Shown here piece by piece: positions 36,653 to 46,323 of a stretch of DNA of 64,000 nt. Source of the stretch: Alphaproteobacteria bacterium (GTDB lineage: Bacteria > Pseudomonadota > Alphaproteobacteria > 16-39-46); assembly GCA_018401675.1 (NCBI GenBank), contig JAGYKM010000003.1, positions 62,001-126,000 of the forward strand, read 5' to 3'. Below the pieces are notes generated by a model. It searched no databases, was not told the origin of the DNA, and saw only the letters and a program-made list of their open reading frames with translations. How positions within the stretch are numbered: the first letter of the stretch is position 1; the number at the start of each line of letters is the position of its first letter. A program made the position numbers and the translations under genes.

Positions 36653-37993
36653 TTAATCGACTCTACCTGGAGCAAAAACATTTCGTTTGTCCTCCGGCAT
36701 TACCCATAATGGAGGCAAATGAGAAAAGTGATTTTGTCCCCACTGAATAATATTATTTTCCATCTCTGTGGCCTTGCGACTTACCCCCAACCATACATAT
36801 TGTCTCCATCGGGTTTTCAGATCCTGAAGATGGCAGTACTCGGGACTTTCCAAAAGGTTTTCAGAACATCCCAAGACTTGTGCGATTTGACCCAAATCAT
36901 GCAAAGACCCTCCTAAAGTCCAAGTAGAACCATGGGGCACCAGATGCAAATAATCATTTTGGGCTTGAGAATTTTCTAAAGGAAACCTGGTGCTTGGCAT
37001 GGCTCGAATATTAAGACCCATTTGTAGATCTTGGAGGTGCCCATCCCGAAAAACATTCCCCAGCCCACTGTTAGTGAATACTTGATAACCAACGGCTCTT
37101 GAACTACGAGGATTTCCTATGCCCACTCCCGAGGCATCTATGACAACAGACTTCAATGGAAGGTCACCCACGTCCTCAATCTTTTGAGGCACACGTCTCT
37201 CCCAGCTCGGCTTTTTCTTCAAATAGCCGTCTAGGCCTCTCAAAATTTCCCTAGTATTAAAAGAGGGGGCTTTGTAAACTAAATAATTTGTATAGAATTT
37301 GAGGGTAACGCTCTTTTCTACTACCACTACCGTCGCGTCTGCATCTAGTAACTGAATCTGTCGGTCAGGTATCTCAAGCTCCTCTTCCTTGGGAAACCAA
37401 GGAATATAACGATTAGAGAGATGCATAATAGGCACCACTGCTTGAATATCCAACTCTCTTTCGAGCTCTTGATAAAACGCGAAGGTGTCTTGAGCTGATT
37501 GTTGTTCTTCAACAGAAGATTGCTCCGGAGAGTATACGCCACTAGCATTATAAGAAGCCGTGTTTTCAATAGCTCTATCTGGATCGAAAAAAACAGAAAT
37601 ATTATGGTAACCCGCTTTTCGAAGATGGTATCTCCATACCCGACTGACAAGCCCATCGCCCACCACACTCACCGCTGTCGACTTATCTGGATATCTCTTC
37701 ACAAAATCCTCAGCTTGCACTTTTACGCAACCAGGTGCATTGGACCACCCAGATCCTCCATGCCCCACATTTGTGTAAATCGCAGATTTTTGTTTATCGC
37801 CTGGGCTAAAGGATGCCTTAGCACCTCCTTCAATAGCCGGCCGCACACAAGCCACAGTTGTCGGTGTTTCGTCCCCAACGACCGGCCCTTCAGCCTCGAT
37901 TTTCCAAAGCCCTGCCCAGAGTTGAGATCCTCCAAAGCCCATTGCTATGAGACAAATACCTATAAAAATAAAATATTTTTTTCCCCAATTCAC
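36653..37993 (-). CDS. Exported D-amino-acid-oxidase-like FAD protein with permuted motif order
   Basis: A 446-aa protein with a signal peptide (residues 6-27). Near its N-terminus (48-92) lies a sequence like the C-terminal end of D-amino-acid oxidases: CVRPAIEGG and NVGHGGSGWSNAPGC. Then comes the dinucleotide-binding fold normally found at the start: VSVVGDGLVSRVWRYHLRKAG, ending in an acidic residue. Later parts have VVIDASGVGIGN and YLHLVPHGSTWTLGGS, which fit the middle and late parts of the family. The third Gly of the FAD loop is Ser. Oxidase activity is uncertain; a circular permutation is the simplest reading. Confidence 0.7.
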   Translation of the reverse strand: MNWGKKYFIFIGICLIAMGFGGSQLWAGLWKIEAEGPVVGDETPTTVACVRPAIEGGAKASFSPGDKQKSAIYTNVGHGGSGWSNAPGCVKVQAEDFVKRYPDKSTAVSVVGDGLVSRVWRYHLRKAGYHNISVFFDPDRAIENTASYNASGVYSPEQSSVEEQQSAQDTFAFYQELERELDIQAVVPIMHLSNRYIPWFPKEEELEIPDRQIQLLDADATVVVVEKSVTLKFYTNYLVYKAPSFNTREILRGLDGYLKKKPSWERRVPQKIEDVGDLPLKSVVIDASGVGIGNPRSSRAVGYQVFTNSGLGNVFRDGHLQDLQMGLNIRAMPSTRFPLENSQAQNDYLHLVPHGSTWTLGGSLHDLGQIAQVLGCSENLLESPEYCHLQDLKTRWRQYVWLGVSRKATEMENNIIQWGQNHFSHLPPLWVMPEDKRNVFAPGRVD

Positions 37994-38089
37994 TCCTCTT
38001 TTTCCTTCTATAAATACATATTAAAAATACCGCAGAATCTCAGTCTCTCTCCTTTTAAGAGCCCGCGCAAACCCATCTTTGACGTGTAA

Positions 38090-38932
38090 CTATGCGCCTT
38101 TTTCAAGTTTTAAGGACACTTTTGGCAGATTAAGTGCCATCAACAATCCTCTTAATTCTTGACGGGCTGCCACATGAGATAAGCTCATATCCATGCCTAT
38201 GGCCTTAAGATCTAGGAGGGTTAAGCCACTTAAAAAAGTTCCCTAAAGATCACGCGCTCTCCAAACCCGAGAAAATCTAAAGCCAATTCTTTTGCCAAAT
38301 TGGTCAAAACCTTTTCCATATTTTCTTTGTTCTTGGCGTTAATATTGGTAAGACGATTGCGCAATATAATCCAATCTATAGATTTTTTTTCACGTAACGC
38401 TTTGCTCTTTTTTTCTTCCCATACCCATTCTGCATAATGGCTAGGACGGATAATTTCTAATGTATCACTGGCCACTTTCGCGATCACATCCAGATCTACA
38501 AAACTATCATTGAGAGGCGTTAAAAGAGTATCCGCACAAGAGTGGGCTTTCCGCGCTAAATAAAGGTTGTGCCCGGGGGTATCAATCACGATGAAATCGT
38601 GACCTTTAGACCAGCTAAGGAATTAGCTAAATTTTCGTCATCTTCCTTTTGAGCCTTGTCCAAATCATTTTGAGTCGAAGGCAATAAAGCCACATGGTCG
38701 GAGTGGGGCAACTGGTCTTTTGTATACCCATGGTCTTCAGCCGTCTTGTGCCGATTTTCCATGTAGCGAGAAAAGGTACCTTGCCGGGCATCTAAATCCA
38801 GTGTCCCTACGGAAAACCCTCACGCAATAAGGAAACTACCAAGTGCATGGCCGTAGTGGACTTTCCTGTGCCCCCTTTTTCATTGCCTAGAACAATAATG
38901 TGGGGTCCTCCAGTTTCGTTTTCGTGGTTCAT
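38090..38932 (-). pseudogene. mipZ: MipZ-type ParA ATPase, three single-base frameshifts
   Basis: MipZ forms a pole-to-midcell gradient that places the division plane in alphaproteobacteria. Read across frames, the protein runs from the ATG at 38932: IIVLGNEKGGTGKSTTAMHL (deviant Walker A), LDLDARQGTFSRYMENR, IVIDTPGHN, PLNDSFVDLDVI, DWIILRNRL and VIFRELF...SHVAARQELR, ending at 38090. Three interruptions are each explained by one missing base in a homopolymer (T run near 38815, G run near 38607, T run near 38237). With such good conservation these may be consensus errors rather than real decay. It lies downstream of potC. Confidence 0.85.
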
Positions 38933-39020
38933 TTATCTTATCCTTTCTTTAATAAAAATAAGCCCCAGCAAAGAGATGCCTTGCTCAAAACCCCCGTGAT
39001 AATCTCTTGATGACTATCTG

Positions 39021-39842
39021 TTAAGAACTTTCAGAAGGCAGTGTATCTTTAGATTTTCTGAAAAACAACCAGCAACTCAACGTGACGCCCAAACTTACGA
39101 ACACCACAATTAACGTCGCTAGGGCATTAATCTGAGGGGTCACGCCCAACTTCACACTGGAGAAAATAACCATTGGCAATGTACTTGTCCCAGGTCCCGA
39201 CACAAAACTGGCAATAACCAGATCATCTAAAGAAATAGCAAAGGCCAGAAGCCAACCTGATGCTAAGGCTGGTGCAATTAACGGCAATGTTATAAGAAAA
39301 AAAGCCTTGAAAGGCCGTACGCCTAAATCCAAAGCAGCTTCGAGCAAGGTGTTGTCAAAATCCGCAAGCCTTGCTTGAACCACGGCGGTCACATAAGCCA
39401 TAGCTAAGGTGGTATGAGCAATGGTAATGGTAAGGACCCCTCTATTTTCCGGCCAGTGCACTAATTGCTTAAAAGAAACAAACAGAATGAGGATGGAAAG
39501 CCCAGTAATCACCTCGGGCATTATCAACGGAGCTTTAATCAGCCCTGAGAATAAAGTTCTCCCCTTGAATCGTCCAAACCGAGTTAAGGCTAATGCGGCT
39601 AACGTGCCTAAAATAACCGCTAAGGTGGATACGCAAGTGGCAACTTTCAAGCTCACCCACCCAGCCTTGAGAAGCTGATCATTGTACCAAAGACTTTGGT
39701 ACCACTTGAATGAAAATCCATCCCAAATGGTTACAATTCTAGATACGTTGAAAGAAAATGCGATCAATATAAGAATAGGGATGTATAAAAAAGCAAACCC
39801 TATTACTAAAGAAAAAATCCCCACAGCTGATACACGCTTCAT
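39021..39842 (-). CDS. potC: Polyamine ABC transporter permease (PotC/PotI-like)
   Basis: An inner-membrane permease for spermidine or putrescine. From the ATG at 39842 (preceded by AAGGAGA) it is 273 aa, with six transmembrane segments. It has the EAA loop pattern: EAALDLGVRPFKAFFLITLPLIAPAL. An upstream in-frame ATG at 39857 overlaps the potB stop. The last gene of the potDABC group. Confidence 0.9.
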   Translation of the reverse strand: MKRVSAVGIFSLVIGFAFLYIPILILIAFSFNVSRIVTIWDGFSFKWYQSLWYNDQLLKAGWVSLKVATCVSTLAVILGTLAALALTRFGRFKGRTLFSGLIKAPLIMPEVITGLSILILFVSFKQLVHWPENRGVLTITIAHTTLAMAYVTAVVQARLADFDNTLLEAALDLGVRPFKAFFLITLPLIAPALASGWLLAFAISLDDLVIASFVSGPGTSTLPMVIFSSVKLGVTPQINALATLIVVFVSLGVTLSCWLFFRKSKDTLPSESS

Positions 39843-39853
39843 CGATTTCTCCT

Positions 39854-40763
39854 TCATAAGGGTCTTTTGAAGATGCTGGAATAGAATAATTGGACACACC
39901 AAAGCACTAAAGTGGCTACAGCCAAGCACAGGCTACGGGCCAATCTCTATTTACGAAAAACTCATTCCACAAAACCCTTCCTATCATAAGGGTATCGGCC
40001 CCACCGAGCAAATCAGGGATAACGAATTCCCCATGGCAGGTATAAATACTAATAAACTCCCAGATATAATCCCTGAAATAGCCAGAGGCACCGTTACCTT
40101 CCAGAAGGCTTGTAAGGGACGACAGCCCAAGTCAAAGGCTGCCTCGATAAGCGATATGTCAATTTTTTGCAAAGAAACATAAATAGGAATAATCATAAAA
40201 GGCAAATAACAATATATAATACCCATACTCACTGCAAAATTTGTACTCAGTAGCTGGAGAGGTTCTTCTATAATGCCAAAATGAATTAATAAATTGTTCA
40301 CCACCCCTTGGCGGCTCAATAACCCGATCCATGCATAAATACGTATCAAGAAAGAGGTCCAAAAAGGCAATATAACCATCATCATCAACCAGGTTTGGGA
40401 CCTCTTAGAGCACCGAGCAATCCCATAGGCCATAGGAAACCCTAGAATAAGACAACAAATAGTAGCAAATGCTAGCAATCCCAATAGAATTCAGATAGGC
40501 CAGAATATAGAGATCGTCCCAAAGCAGATATAAATAGTTTCAAAATGAATCTTGAATAAAAGAGCATCTTCTCCAAAGCGTTCCACAATAGGTTTATAAG
40601 GAGGTATGCCTATACTCAATTCTGACAAAGAAATTTTAAAAATAAAGAGAAAGGGGATGAAAAAGAAAAGAATCATCCACATATAAGGCAAAAGAATAAT
40701 GACCGCCTTATGGTTAAAGTATTTTTGAATTAACTGAGAATAAAAACCGTGCAAACGTTTCAT
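39854..40763 (-). pseudogene. potB: Polyamine ABC transporter permease (PotB/PotH-like), frameshifted
   Basis: Split over two open frames (40763-40491 and 40484-39984) with further homology to 39854. The N-terminal TM part, the EAA loop (EAAFDLGCRPLQAFWKVTVPLAISG) and the C-terminal end (WNEFFVNRDWPVA, then LFYSSIFKRPL) are all present. Breaks near 40545 and 40490, near 40023 and near 39925 are mostly one-base changes in A, T or G runs. The gene starts in an ATGA overlap with potA and ends in an ATGA overlap with potC. As with mipZ, the lesions may be sequence errors or recent decay. Confidence 0.85.
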
Positions 40764-41917
40764 GTGGTTAAAATAATCCCGTTTTCACTTTGCCAATATA
40801 AGTATACTTTATCGTCCCAAGTCACTGGTTGCTCCGTAAGCCTTACGAGATTAGGCATAGTAGCCAGAATGCGCTTTCCATTGCGTAAATCCACATGATA
40901 AATAGATACATCCCCTAAGTATTCAATATCATGCACTATGCCTTGAGCCATATTTTCCGCAAGATCCTCTTTTGCCAAAATAGGCGTCCTAGAAATTTTT
41001 ATTTTTTCCGGCCTCACCCCTACAGTCACTTGAGCTCCTGGTGGCACTGTTGCTGAATGACTCACCCGTAATACATGACTCAGATCTTCACTTTGTACCA
41101 AAGTGGAGTCTGGTGTATCTTCCACCACAATCCCTTCAAATAAGTTTATGGAACCAATAAAATCAGCCACAAAGCGAGAGTTGGGAAATTCATATATCTC
41201 ATGTGGGGTGCCTACTTGACGAATTTGACCTTCTTCCATAACCCCCAATCGAGTGGACATGGTCATGGATTCTTCTTGATCATGACTGACCATAATAAAG
41301 GTAATACCCACCCGTTCTTGAATAGTTACAAGTTCTAATTGTGTTCTTTCTTTGAGCTTTTTATCCAACGACGCCAATGGCTCGTCCAACAAAAGAAGTT
41401 TTGGTTGTTTTACCAAACTGCGCGCCAAAGCCACTCTTTGACGCTGACCTCCGGATAGCTGATGGGGCATTCTTTTCTTGTACCCAGACATTTGCACCAG
41501 TTCTAGCCCATTTTCTAAGCGCTCTTTTATTTCTTTTCGGGATAATTTTTCTTGTTTAAGACCAAAAGCCACATTCTGCTCAACAGTCATATGGGGGAAT
41601 AAAGCATAGGATTGAAACATCATGTTGACTGGGCGTTCATAAGGAGGAATATGACTCATATCCATGCCATCGATAAAGATTTTTCCACTTGTTGGCGCCT
41701 CGAAACCCGCCAACATACGTAAAAGGGTGGTTTTGCCGCACCCGGATCCTCCTAAAATAGAAAAAAATTCGCCTTGATAGATAGACAAGCTTAGATTGCT
41801 CATAGCCACAACCCCATCAAATTCCTTTGAAACGTTCTCAAGACGGATGTAGGGCTTCGCCTTAGGATCTTGCCAAGGCTCCATCTTTAGGTTTCTTTTG
41901 GGTGATTTTGATGCCAC
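40760..41917 (-). CDS. potA: Polyamine ABC transporter ATPase
   Basis: A 385-aa ATPase that energises polyamine import. Walker A GGSGCGKTT, Q-loop MMFQSYALFPHMTVEQNVAFGL, signature LSGGQRQRVALARSL and Walker B LLLLDEPLASLD are complete. The C-terminal TOBE-type domain (VTVGVRPEKIKISR) marks a CUT1/PotA-type importer ATPase. It is 32 bases from potD and overlaps potB by 4. Confidence 0.94.
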   Translation of the reverse strand: MASKSPKRNLKMEPWQDPKAKPYIRLENVSKEFDGVVAMSNLSLSIYQGEFFSILGGSGCGKTTLLRMLAGFEAPTSGKIFIDGMDMSHIPPYERPVNMMFQSYALFPHMTVEQNVAFGLKQEKLSRKEIKERLENGLELVQMSGYKKRMPHQLSGGQRQRVALARSLVKQPKLLLLDEPLASLDKKLKERTQLELVTIQERVGITFIMVSHDQEESMTMSTRLGVMEEGQIRQVGTPHEIYEFPNSRFVADFIGSINLFEGIVVEDTPDSTLVQSEDLSHVLRVSHSATVPPGAQVTVGVRPEKIKISRTPILAKEDLAENMAQGIVHDIEYLGDVSIYHVDLRNGKRILATMPNLVRLTEQPVTWDDKVYLYWQSENGIILTT

Positions 41918-41949
41918 TTTAACTCCTTCCAGGATAGGTTATTTCGTCG

Positions 41950-43104
41950 CTAAACACCTGTTTTAATCCGTATCCACATACGCGAACGCCACCTCTCAAA
42001 GTTCGGCGGCGCGCTTTGACTCACATATAGCCGCTTCATGACCGCAGCCGAGGGGTAAATATTAGGGTTATTTTTAACCGCATCATCTACATAAGGCAGA
42101 GAAGCTTTGTTTGGGTTCGCATAGTAAACATAATTGGTTATGCGCCCAATAATCTGCGGACGCAAAATAAAATCAATAAATTTATAGGCGTTTTCCAAAT
42201 GGGGCGCATCCTTGGGGATGGCCATAACCTCAAACCAAATCTCCGCCCCTTCCTTGGGTATGGAGTACTTGATAGAGGTGTTTTTATTAAGTTCTTGCGC
42301 CCGCAAAGACGCCTGGAACACATCCCCAGACCATCCGAGCGCCAAGCAAGTCTCTCCCGTCGCGAGATCTTCGATAAGGCCACTGGACGTAAACTTACGA
42401 ATCATAGGCCGCAAGATCTTTAGCGTCTCAATAGCCGTCTTTAGCTCTTCTTTTGTAGCTGTGCTGGGCTGCACACCTTGATACATTAACAATGCATTAA
42501 AAACGTCCAAGGCACTTGATTGAAAAGAAATACCCGACCCTTCAAAATGCTTTAAAACTTCCGGATCAAATAGAATCCTAAAGCTCTGGGCCAACGCGTC
42601 AATGTCCTCCCCTGGCCAAGCTTTTTCTAAGCACGTTTTATTATATGCAACCCCAATGGTTCCCCAAAAATAAGGGATGCCATAGGTATTCCCAGGATCA
42701 ATTTCTTGAAGACGCCCTAGGATAGCACTATCCAGATTTTTATAGTTTGGCAATCTGCGGACGTCTATTTCATGATAAATGCCAGCTTTGATTTGTCGTG
42801 CGAAAAAAGGATTGGCAGAGGGGAAAACCACATCATACCCTGCACTACCCAGAAGAAGCTTAGACTCTAGAACCTCATCACTATCATAAACGTCATAGTT
42901 AACAGTAATGCCGGTCTCTTCTTCAAAATCCTTGATAACTTGGGGGTCAATATTGTCCGCCCAATTATAAATATTCAACAAAGACTTCTCAGCTGGACTC
43001 TCCTGAAATCCCAGTCCTACCATCATAACCAAACATAAAATTGCCCACCGCAAAACTGCGCTAAGCGAGCTATTCAGTCTCTCCTTGACCTTCTTATATA
43101 GCAT
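41950..43104 (-). CDS. potD: Polyamine-binding periplasmic protein (PotD/PotF-like)
   Basis: A 384-aa solute-binding protein with a signal peptide (hydrophobic run VLRWAILCLVMMVGLGF). The family pattern is clear: LLNIYNWADNIDPQVIKDFEEETGI, YDVVFPSANPFFARQI, GNTYGIPYFWGTIGVAYN, LALGWSGDVFQA and a C-terminal FIDFILRPQIIGRITNYVYYANPN. It probably binds putrescine or spermidine. First gene of the pot operon. A host-supplied polyamine is a plausible substrate for an intracellular bacterium. Confidence 0.92.
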   Translation of the reverse strand: MLYKKVKERLNSSLSAVLRWAILCLVMMVGLGFQESPAEKSLLNIYNWADNIDPQVIKDFEEETGITVNYDVYDSDEVLESKLLLGSAGYDVVFPSANPFFARQIKAGIYHEIDVRRLPNYKNLDSAILGRLQEIDPGNTYGIPYFWGTIGVAYNKTCLEKAWPGEDIDALAQSFRILFDPEVLKHFEGSGISFQSSALDVFNALLMYQGVQPSTATKEELKTAIETLKILRPMIRKFTSSGLIEDLATGETCLALGWSGDVFQASLRAQELNKNTSIKYSIPKEGAEIWFEVMAIPKDAPHLENAYKFIDFILRPQIIGRITNYVYYANPNKASLPYVDDAVKNNPNIYPSAAVMKRLYVSQSAPPNFERWRSRMWIRIKTGV

Positions 43105-43580
43105 GAGAATTACCCCTATCTACCTTGGAACTTCTGCATCAAGGATATCCTAACTGCAGCAGATGAAAGTTTCTCAATGTCTTTTCTTACACATAAGTCC
43201 ATCTAATTATGTCCATCGTTTCTTCTTTAATAAAGAGAATAAGCCGTCAGCCAGACTATAGCAATTTAGGGACTTTGTACAAGTAAATAAGCCCGTACCC
43301 GCCTCATAAACTAGAGGGGATGATTCACCATACGTTCCATATAAATCTGACAAGAAAAATACCATGGTCTTATTTATTTTAGCCCCACTCTGAGCGATCC
43401 CATCCCACTAAAAAAGGATGGGTTGTGTTATTGGCAATTTCAACTACAATTAGGGAAAAAGGATGATGCCTATGGTGAAGAGTCTCGTCAAAATAGAGCT
43501 TTGACAACGCCTTCCAAAACGCGCAACTTTCTTGCTAGGGTCTGTTCTTAGGGTTATCCTTTGGAAATAGAGATCACATC
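43105..43580. other. Intergenic region between potD and the patatin gene
   Basis: About 475 AT-rich bases between divergent genes, with no coding frame, RNA or strong hairpin recognised. It must hold both promoters. Confidence 0.5.
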
Positions 43581-44576
43581 TTGCTCGCTCAACCAAGAGA
43601 TCCCCATCTTATCCGCATTCTAGTCTTGGAAGGAGGGGGTATCTGTGGGATCTTGTCCGCCCGAATTTTGCAAGAAATTGAATCTAGAGCCCAACGTCCC
43701 ATAAGCGAGCTCTTTGACGTCATCGTAGGCTCGTCAACGGGCTCTATCCAAGCCGCTCTCACGACCCCTATTCCCCATACCAAGACGCCTGCCTATGCTG
43801 CAAAAGACATTCTGGATTTTTATTCTACTTATGCCAAAGAAGTTCTAACCCCTTCTTGGTGGCGCTGCATTATGACCTTAATGGCTTAATATCGCCTCTT
43901 CTCTAGTCATAAAAATGTTAACAAGATATTAACAAAAATCCTAGGTACTCACCTGGCTAGATCAATCTCTCACGAAACTCATTATTCCAGCTTATGATTC
44001 CATACGTCTGATGTATATCTTTTCCAAAGTAACCAAAGTCCGCACAGTCCCACCCTCCTCAAAGATGTGGTTATGGCAAGCACCTCTATTCCCAATATAT
44101 TTCCAGCCTTCCCATGGCTTTTCCAGGACGGAATCCATTACCTGACCGATCCCTTACTCACGGCAAACGACCCTGTCACTATAGCTCTTATTTATACTGA
44201 TATGATCTATCCCAAGACTCCCAAATTATTAGTGTCCTTCGGCTCTGGAATAATAGATGCACAAAGTACTCTCAAGACCAATCCGTATCAAGGGTTGATC
44301 CAAGGTCCCTCCACTTGGATCAAGATGATTTTCCAAGGAAATGAAGATAAACTAAACGCGCTTATGGAAGAATTAAGAAAGCATAATGGCTTTGGCCTAG
44401 AGTTCTATTTTCGCTTCAACCCCCGATTGCCCCAAAGCGAATCAGATCATCTTAATGCGTCAGCCCAGAACATTTTCAATCTTACAGCTACGGCTGATGC
44501 GTATATTATAAAGCACTCACAAGAAATAGACCAAGTGGTTCATCTTCTTCTTACCACCCATGGGGTTGCAACATAA
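43581..44576 (+). pseudogene. Patatin-like phospholipase, frameshifted
   Basis: The first frame (43581-43889, from a TTG) has the oxyanion motif LEGGGICGI and the nucleophile elbow GSSTGS. The second open frame (44067-44576) carries MASTSIPNIFPAF and a DGIHYLTDPL segment, the expected place of the catalytic Asp. The link between 43890 and 44066 is readable only by switching frames (GTH... IIPAYDSIRLMYIFSK). Patatin-like phospholipases of intracellular bacteria cleave host membrane lipids. No signal peptide is visible. The gene is broken as written. Confidence 0.8.
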
Positions 44577-44654
44577 AATGTCCTTCCCCATTCTTTAAGA
44601 AGGCGTCTTCATAGGACTCCCTACAAAGACGCTATCCTTAATTTCGCTTGCCAA

Positions 44655-46046
44655 TCAGTTAGTAAATTCGAGATCTAGCTTTATAGCCGATTTTCCTAAC
44701 TTAGCCCTATGGGCCTCCATTGTTCGGAAGCTTGCTTGACCATAAGACCTCATAGGATTAGCAGCAAAGTTAACGGTTCTAAGAGCAGTATGCCATTCTA
44801 AACCCTCTGCCAAATAAACAGCATCCGGAGCTTCCAAGCCCGTTGATTCAAGAGTCAATTCCACAAGACGCGGGCAACCAGCAAGAAAAATCTTCAAAGC
44901 TTCTCCACTACCCGAGAGCGAATTTTCCTTCACACTCACTTTCTCCAATGGCGAGTTACCCAAATCCACCAACCATGCCTGAAATTGTGGAGATAGAATA
45001 CCATTGTCTTCCAGAAATAGGGTTTTTAACGCTCTAAGGTTAGTTAATTCTACAGAAAGTGAAACACAAGATAGGTGCTCCAAAGTTTGGGGCATCTTCC
45101 TAAAATCTAATGGGGTATCACCAAAATTCCCCCATATAGTTAAAGAGAGAAGATTGGGAAATATGCCTCCCCAACCGTCAAAGAAACCCGGTGCACCAGA
45201 TCCTGGGCAATCTAGGGATTCAAGGGTCAAATGAGTAAGATTTGGATAAACTCTTTCTTTAAAGAGCCTGGCCATTTGAGGTGCCCCCTCTTGCATTGAC
45301 AGTTCTTTAATAGAACACCCAGAGGAAGCTGAGAAATCAATAGGAGCCCCAGAATTCTTAAAGCATAACTTTTCAAGAGCGGGGAATTGGACACCTAGAA
45401 AACCCTGGGCAAGAGGATGAGATGCGTCAACATTTGATAGTATCAAGGTTTTTAGGCCCAACAGTGGCCGAGGTGATCGTGATAAAATATCCCAAGCTCT
45501 ATTGGAGGAAACCTCTAAATGCCTAACTCCTTGAATCTGGAACGTCCTATCGCCCGAAAACCCAAGGTTACTTACCAAACTCGCTAAACTACGTATATCA
45601 AGAGATGGTGAAGCCCCTCCAAAGCGCCAAAAACCGGGACAAATATGAACCAAGGAAGCGTCTATAATCTGCTTCCACTTCCTTGATGTTTCTCTTGTTT
45701 TATAAACATCTTTAAGGTTTTGAACATTATTGTCTATCAAGAATTTGAAAATAGTTATACTTATCTCTGAAGAAAGCTGAGATATAAAATCAATCTCAGA
45801 AGATACCGCTGGACTTACGCTTCTCTCCCAATCCCGCTCAGCGTCCCCCATATAAACACCACTATCAGGAAACCCACGCATCCTTTTGTGCCGGGCGGAG
45901 TTTCCCGTACCATTTAGGCTCTCCGTAAACGCCTCTAAGGCCTGCCGTTTGGACTCAAGTCCACCCATGGCCCCACCGCTTAACTCACCCAAAATAAAAC
46001 AAGCAGCAATACTCACCCCCATAAGGGTCCTGGACACTAAATTCAT
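44655..46046 (-). CDS. Exported F-box/LRR-like protein
   Basis: A 463-aa protein with an N-terminal hydrophobic signal-like segment (residues 5-28). Residues 89-130 fit the F-box pattern: SQLSSEISITIFKFLIDNN, then a KTRETSRKWKQIID segment, the typical (L/V)xxxxRxW ending. The rest (about 170-450) contains leucine-rich-repeat-like units, e.g. LKTLILSNVDASHP, LEKLCFKNSG, LTHLTLESLDC, LEHLSCVSLSV, LKTLFLEDNG, LVELTLESTG. F-box proteins recruit SCF ubiquitin ligases in eukaryotes, so a host-directed effector is plausible. It lies just past the 3' end of the T6SS block; a Sec signal would be unusual for a T6SS substrate. Confidence 0.75.
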   Translation of the reverse strand: MNLVSRTLMGVSIAACFILGELSGGAMGGLESKRQALEAFTESLNGTGNSARHKRMRGFPDSGVYMGDAERDWERSVSPAVSSEIDFISQLSSEISITIFKFLIDNNVQNLKDVYKTRETSRKWKQIIDASLVHICPGFWRFGGASPSLDIRSLASLVSNLGFSGDRTFQIQGVRHLEVSSNRAWDILSRSPRPLLGLKTLILSNVDASHPLAQGFLGVQFPALEKLCFKNSGAPIDFSASSGCSIKELSMQEGAPQMARLFKERVYPNLTHLTLESLDCPGSGAPGFFDGWGGIFPNLLSLTIWGNFGDTPLDFRKMPQTLEHLSCVSLSVELTNLRALKTLFLEDNGILSPQFQAWLVDLGNSPLEKVSVKENSLSGSGEALKIFLAGCPRLVELTLESTGLEAPDAVYLAEGLEWHTALRTVNFAANPMRSYGQASFRTMEAHRAKLGKSAIKLDLEFTN

Positions 46047-46323
46047 CTTTTCACAATCTAAAATAGGTTAATAAATATTCTAAAAAATTAAATATACTCT
46101 ATATGCTGAATATGCGGACAATATATACCGTCAGCTTGGAAATATTACAATCTTAGGTTCTTAATAAAGAAATGAATAAATAGAGAATGATATCTCGTAT
46201 ATTTTATAATATACTGTATAGAAACATATAAAAAATTATTTATTTTTTAAATAGTTAATGTGTTTGTGACTTTAATTTTCACTATCTGTAGGTTTGTAAT
46301 ACCCAAAGCGGTTTTTAGAGAAT

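Noticed and set aside
37499-38089. 196-codon plus-strand frame opposite the DAO-like gene
   Set aside because: It is the antisense shadow of the exported FAD protein and reads as random, His/Arg-rich sequence.
38230-38589. Separate 119-codon gene
   Set aside because: It is the C-terminal part of mipZ after a frameshift, not an independent gene.
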